Part shown: positions 5,484 through 6,551 of the stretch, piece by piece | How positions within the stretch are numbered: the stretch's first letter is position 1 | Layout: each line of letters opens with the position of its first letter | Notes under the pieces: model-generated | Database searches by the model: none | What the model saw: only the letters and a program-made list of their open reading frames with translations | What the model was told of the DNA's origin: nothing | Assembly (NCBI GenBank): GCA_021827545.1 | Contig: JAKAVH010000210.1 | Location: 1 to 6,551, forward strand | Direction of reading: 5' to 3' | DNA: 6,551 nt | Source of the DNA: Thermoplasmata archaeon | GTDB taxonomy: Archaea > Thermoplasmatota > Thermoplasmata > UBA184 | Program-made: the position numbers and the translations under genes

Positions 5484-6065
5484 ATGGCCCCGGCCGCGAA
5501 GAGAACCCCCGAGGAGAACGGGGCCCCCACCGGCTTTCACATCCGGCGCGACCTGCCGGTCGGCCGACATCCGCTGCTCGCGGCGTTCCCCGGGCTCGAC
5601 CGAATGCCCGCCGCCGAACGCCTCGTCGCCGACCCCGCGGCGCGGACGAAGCTGTTCGACGAGACGTGCGTTCAGCTCGTCGACCAGGACCTTTGGATGT
5701 ACGTCGCCCCCTTTGAGACGCCGAAGTCGGCACGACGCGAGTGGCGGCCGATCACTTCGCCGGGCAGCGACTGCATCGTGATCGGCGAGAAACATCTGCG
5801 CGAAAGCCCGGGGCTGATGCTCTTCATGGACATCTTCCACGAGCTGTGCCACCTCGTCCAGCGAGCGGGGGGCGCGGACCTTTGGCCGCCCGGGGTCAGC
5901 TACGTCAAGCGATGGACCGAAGTCGAGGCATACCGGTTCGTCGTCGAGGAGGCCCGACGATTTCGGGTCTCGGACGACTTCCTGCGCGAGTACCTTCGGG
6001 TCGAGTGGATCAGCGAAGACGAGCACCTCGAGCTGCTGAGCGAGCTCAAGGTCCCCGCGGGCTAG
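5484..6065 (+). CDS. Putative HExxH zinc metalloprotease, ImmA/IrrE-like layout
   Basis: This 193-residue protein has a gluzincin-type zinc motif HELCH (residues 119-123) in a predicted helix LMLFMDIFHELCHLV. About 23 residues later comes a Glu-rich helix TEVEAYRFVVEEARRF (145-160) that can give the third ligand (E146 or E148), the same order as in ImmA/IrrE-type (COG2856) peptidases. Before the motif is a beta-like segment SDCIVIGEKHL (95-105), where such proteases have an edge strand. The first 50 residues or so are Pro/Ala/Arg-rich and unrecognised. There is no signal peptide or membrane segment, so it is probably cytosolic. I do not recognise a specific family; ImmA-like is a comparison of layout, not a demonstrated relationship. 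The ATG at 5484 is the first Met, with a TATA-like box placed for leaderless expression. Divergent from the P1 peptidase gene. A conserved but non-proteolytic zinc protein is the alternative. Confidence 0.75.
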   Translation: MAPAAKRTPEENGAPTGFHIRRDLPVGRHPLLAAFPGLDRMPAAERLVADPAARTKLFDETCVQLVDQDLWMYVAPFETPKSARREWRPITSPGSDCIVIGEKHLRESPGLMLFMDIFHELCHLVQRAGGADLWPPGVSYVKRWTEVEAYRFVVEEARRFRVSDDFLREYLRVEWISEDEHLELLSELKVPAG

Positions 6066-6067
6066 CG

Positions 6068-6083
6068 GCCGCCCTCGGGCGGC
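6068..6083 (+). repeat. Perfect GC hairpin just after the HExxH gene
   Basis: GCCGCCC-TC-GGGCGGC is a perfect 7-bp inverted repeat with a very short centre (in RNA, 6 bp with a CTCG loop), three bases after the TAG stop at 6063-6065. It has no following T-run, so it is not a standard terminator; archaeal termination usually needs T-rich tracts. It could shield the 3' end of the message, or be chance in GC-rich DNA. Confidence 0.4.
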
Positions 6084-6131
6084 GCTGTCGACGAGCCCGG
6101 CGACGAGCGACGCCTTGCGTCACGAACCGAT

Positions 6132-6140
6132 GCTTTATCG
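6132..6140 (+). promoter_or_regulatory. TATA-like box of the MFS transporter gene
   Basis: GCTTTATCG is the AT-rich patch in the 117-bp gap between the HExxH gene and the transporter. It lies about 47 nt upstream of the GTG at 6183, so the transcript would have a leader of around 20 nt, which agrees with the purine-rich GGGAGA (6175-6180) just before that start. Confidence 0.45.
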
Positions 6141-6182
6141 TCCCGACTCCGGCTTTCGACGACCTACCGGGGTCGGGAGAGC

Positions 6183-6551
6183 GTGTCGATCGACATCAAG
6201 GCCCGCTCGGTGGTCCGCCCGTCATCGAGCGACCTCTGGTTCCTCGCCTACCTTCCGCTCGCGATCTCCGACGGAATCGCGACACCGCTCATCCCCCTCC
6301 TTGCCCTTCAGCACTTCGGAGCGAGCGCCTTCGCGGTCACGATCATCATCGCCGCGAGCGCGATGAGCCAGGTCCCGTTCACGATCCTCTGGGGGAACCT
6401 CTCCGACCGGATCGCCCATCGCAAGTTCTTCCTCGTCGGGTCGTTCCTCGCGACCGGCGCCAGCATCATCCTCATCGCTCTGGCGCACGACCTCCTAACG
6501 TACTTCTGGCTCAACGTCGCCGAGGGCCTCGCGTCCGCCGCGAGCGCGCCG
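6183..6551 (+). CDS. MFS transporter, N-terminal part (runs off the window)
   Basis: The frame is open from GTG 6183 to the last base and gives 123 residues without a stop, about a quarter to a third of a usual 380-450-residue major facilitator. A short polar start (residues 1-16) is followed by TM1 (about 17-41, LWFLAYLPLAISDGIATPLI), TM2 (about 47-70) and the cytoplasmic loop GNLSDRIAHRK (71-81). That loop is the MFS motif A (G-x-L-x-D-R-x-G-R-K), with Ala in place of the later Gly. TM3 follows (82-101, FFLVGSFLATGASIILIALA) and the start of TM4 (104-123). It would sit in the cell membrane and move a small solute, drug or sugar; the substrate cannot be told from this part. The GTG is preceded by GGGAGA at short spacing; a GTG nine codons later is possible but has less upstream support. 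Confidence 0.85.
   Translation, partial: MSIDIKARSVVRPSSSDLWFLAYLPLAISDGIATPLIPLLALQHFGASAFAVTIIIAASAMSQVPFTILWGNLSDRIAHRKFFLVGSFLATGASIILIALAHDLLTYFWLNVAEGLASAASAP

Noticed and set aside
5395..5733. N-terminal extension of the P1 peptidase frame beyond the GTG at 5394
   Set aside because: The extra 113 residues are Arg-rich, overlap the divergent HExxH gene and its promoter-like box, and precede the normal family start.
4609..5781. A 390-codon open frame on the plus strand
   Set aside because: It is antisense to the P1 peptidase, which shows every family motif in order, and overlaps the start of the HExxH gene in another frame.
5469..6026. A 185-codon minus-strand frame opposite the HExxH gene
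   Set aside because: The plus-strand frame has the HExxH motif, a downstream Glu helix and a placed TATA-like box; the minus frame shows no recognisable domain and overlaps the P1 promoter region.
6068..6083. GC hairpin as a rho-independent terminator
   Set aside because: No T-run follows it, and archaeal termination depends mainly on T-rich tracts. It is kept only as an inverted repeat.
1..6551. CRISPR array, tRNA or rRNA genes, insertion sequences, toxin-antitoxin or defence module
   Set aside because: I saw no regularly spaced repeats, cloverleaf-like sequence, transposase motifs or terminal inverted repeats. The HExxH protein and the XRE regulator might suggest an ImmA/ImmR or toxin-antitoxin pair, but they are separated by the P1 peptidase gene and are not in one operon.

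Overview
The window looks like chromosomal DNA from a GC-rich, non-halophilic archaeon. Three things point that way. The gene content is archaeal in style: an inositol-monophosphatase-type phosphatase beside NAD kinase, a stand-alone JAMM protease, and an XRE helix-turn-helix fused to a CBS pair. Several starts have no Shine-Dalgarno sequence but have a short AT-rich TATA-like box about 25-30 nt upstream, as leaderless archaeal genes do. The proteins are rich in Arg and Ala and lack the acidic surface typical of haloarchaea. A high-GC Thermoplasmatota-like lineage is my best guess; this is inference, not demonstrated.

Layout: (1) 1-1734, plus strand, a tightly packed run of three genes: the C-terminal part of an IMPase/FBPase/NADP-phosphatase family protein, NAD kinase (4-nt overlap), and a JAMM/MPN+ metalloprotease (29-nt overlap). 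(2) 1746-3723, minus strand: a 530-residue radical SAM protein of unknown function, preceded by a small zinc-site protein. The radical SAM gene meets the JAMM gene tail to tail with 11 bp between stops. (3) 3866-4444, plus strand: an XRE-CBS regulator, divergent from the zinc-site gene. (4) 4441-5394, minus strand: a P1/S58 (DmpA-like) self-processing peptidase that converges on the regulator, the two stops sharing one CTAG. (5) 5484-6065, plus strand: a small HExxH putative metalloprotease, divergent from the P1 peptidase. (6) 6183 to the end, plus strand: the N-terminal third or so of an MFS transporter, running off the window.

Working together: the first cluster joins NADP(H) level control (kinase plus a phosphatase that may reverse it) to an enzyme likely to remove ubiquitin-like modifiers. 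The remaining genes are single or paired units with their own promoter-like signals. Three of the eight genes are peptidases or putative peptidases of unrelated families (JAMM, S58, HExxH), but nothing in the sequence links them functionally. There is no tRNA, rRNA, CRISPR array, insertion sequence or obvious mobile element. No gap between genes exceeds about 145 bp. I do not see a clear new multi-gene system; the most interesting leads are the phosphatase-NAD kinase-JAMM cluster, the uncharacterised radical SAM protein and the HExxH protein.
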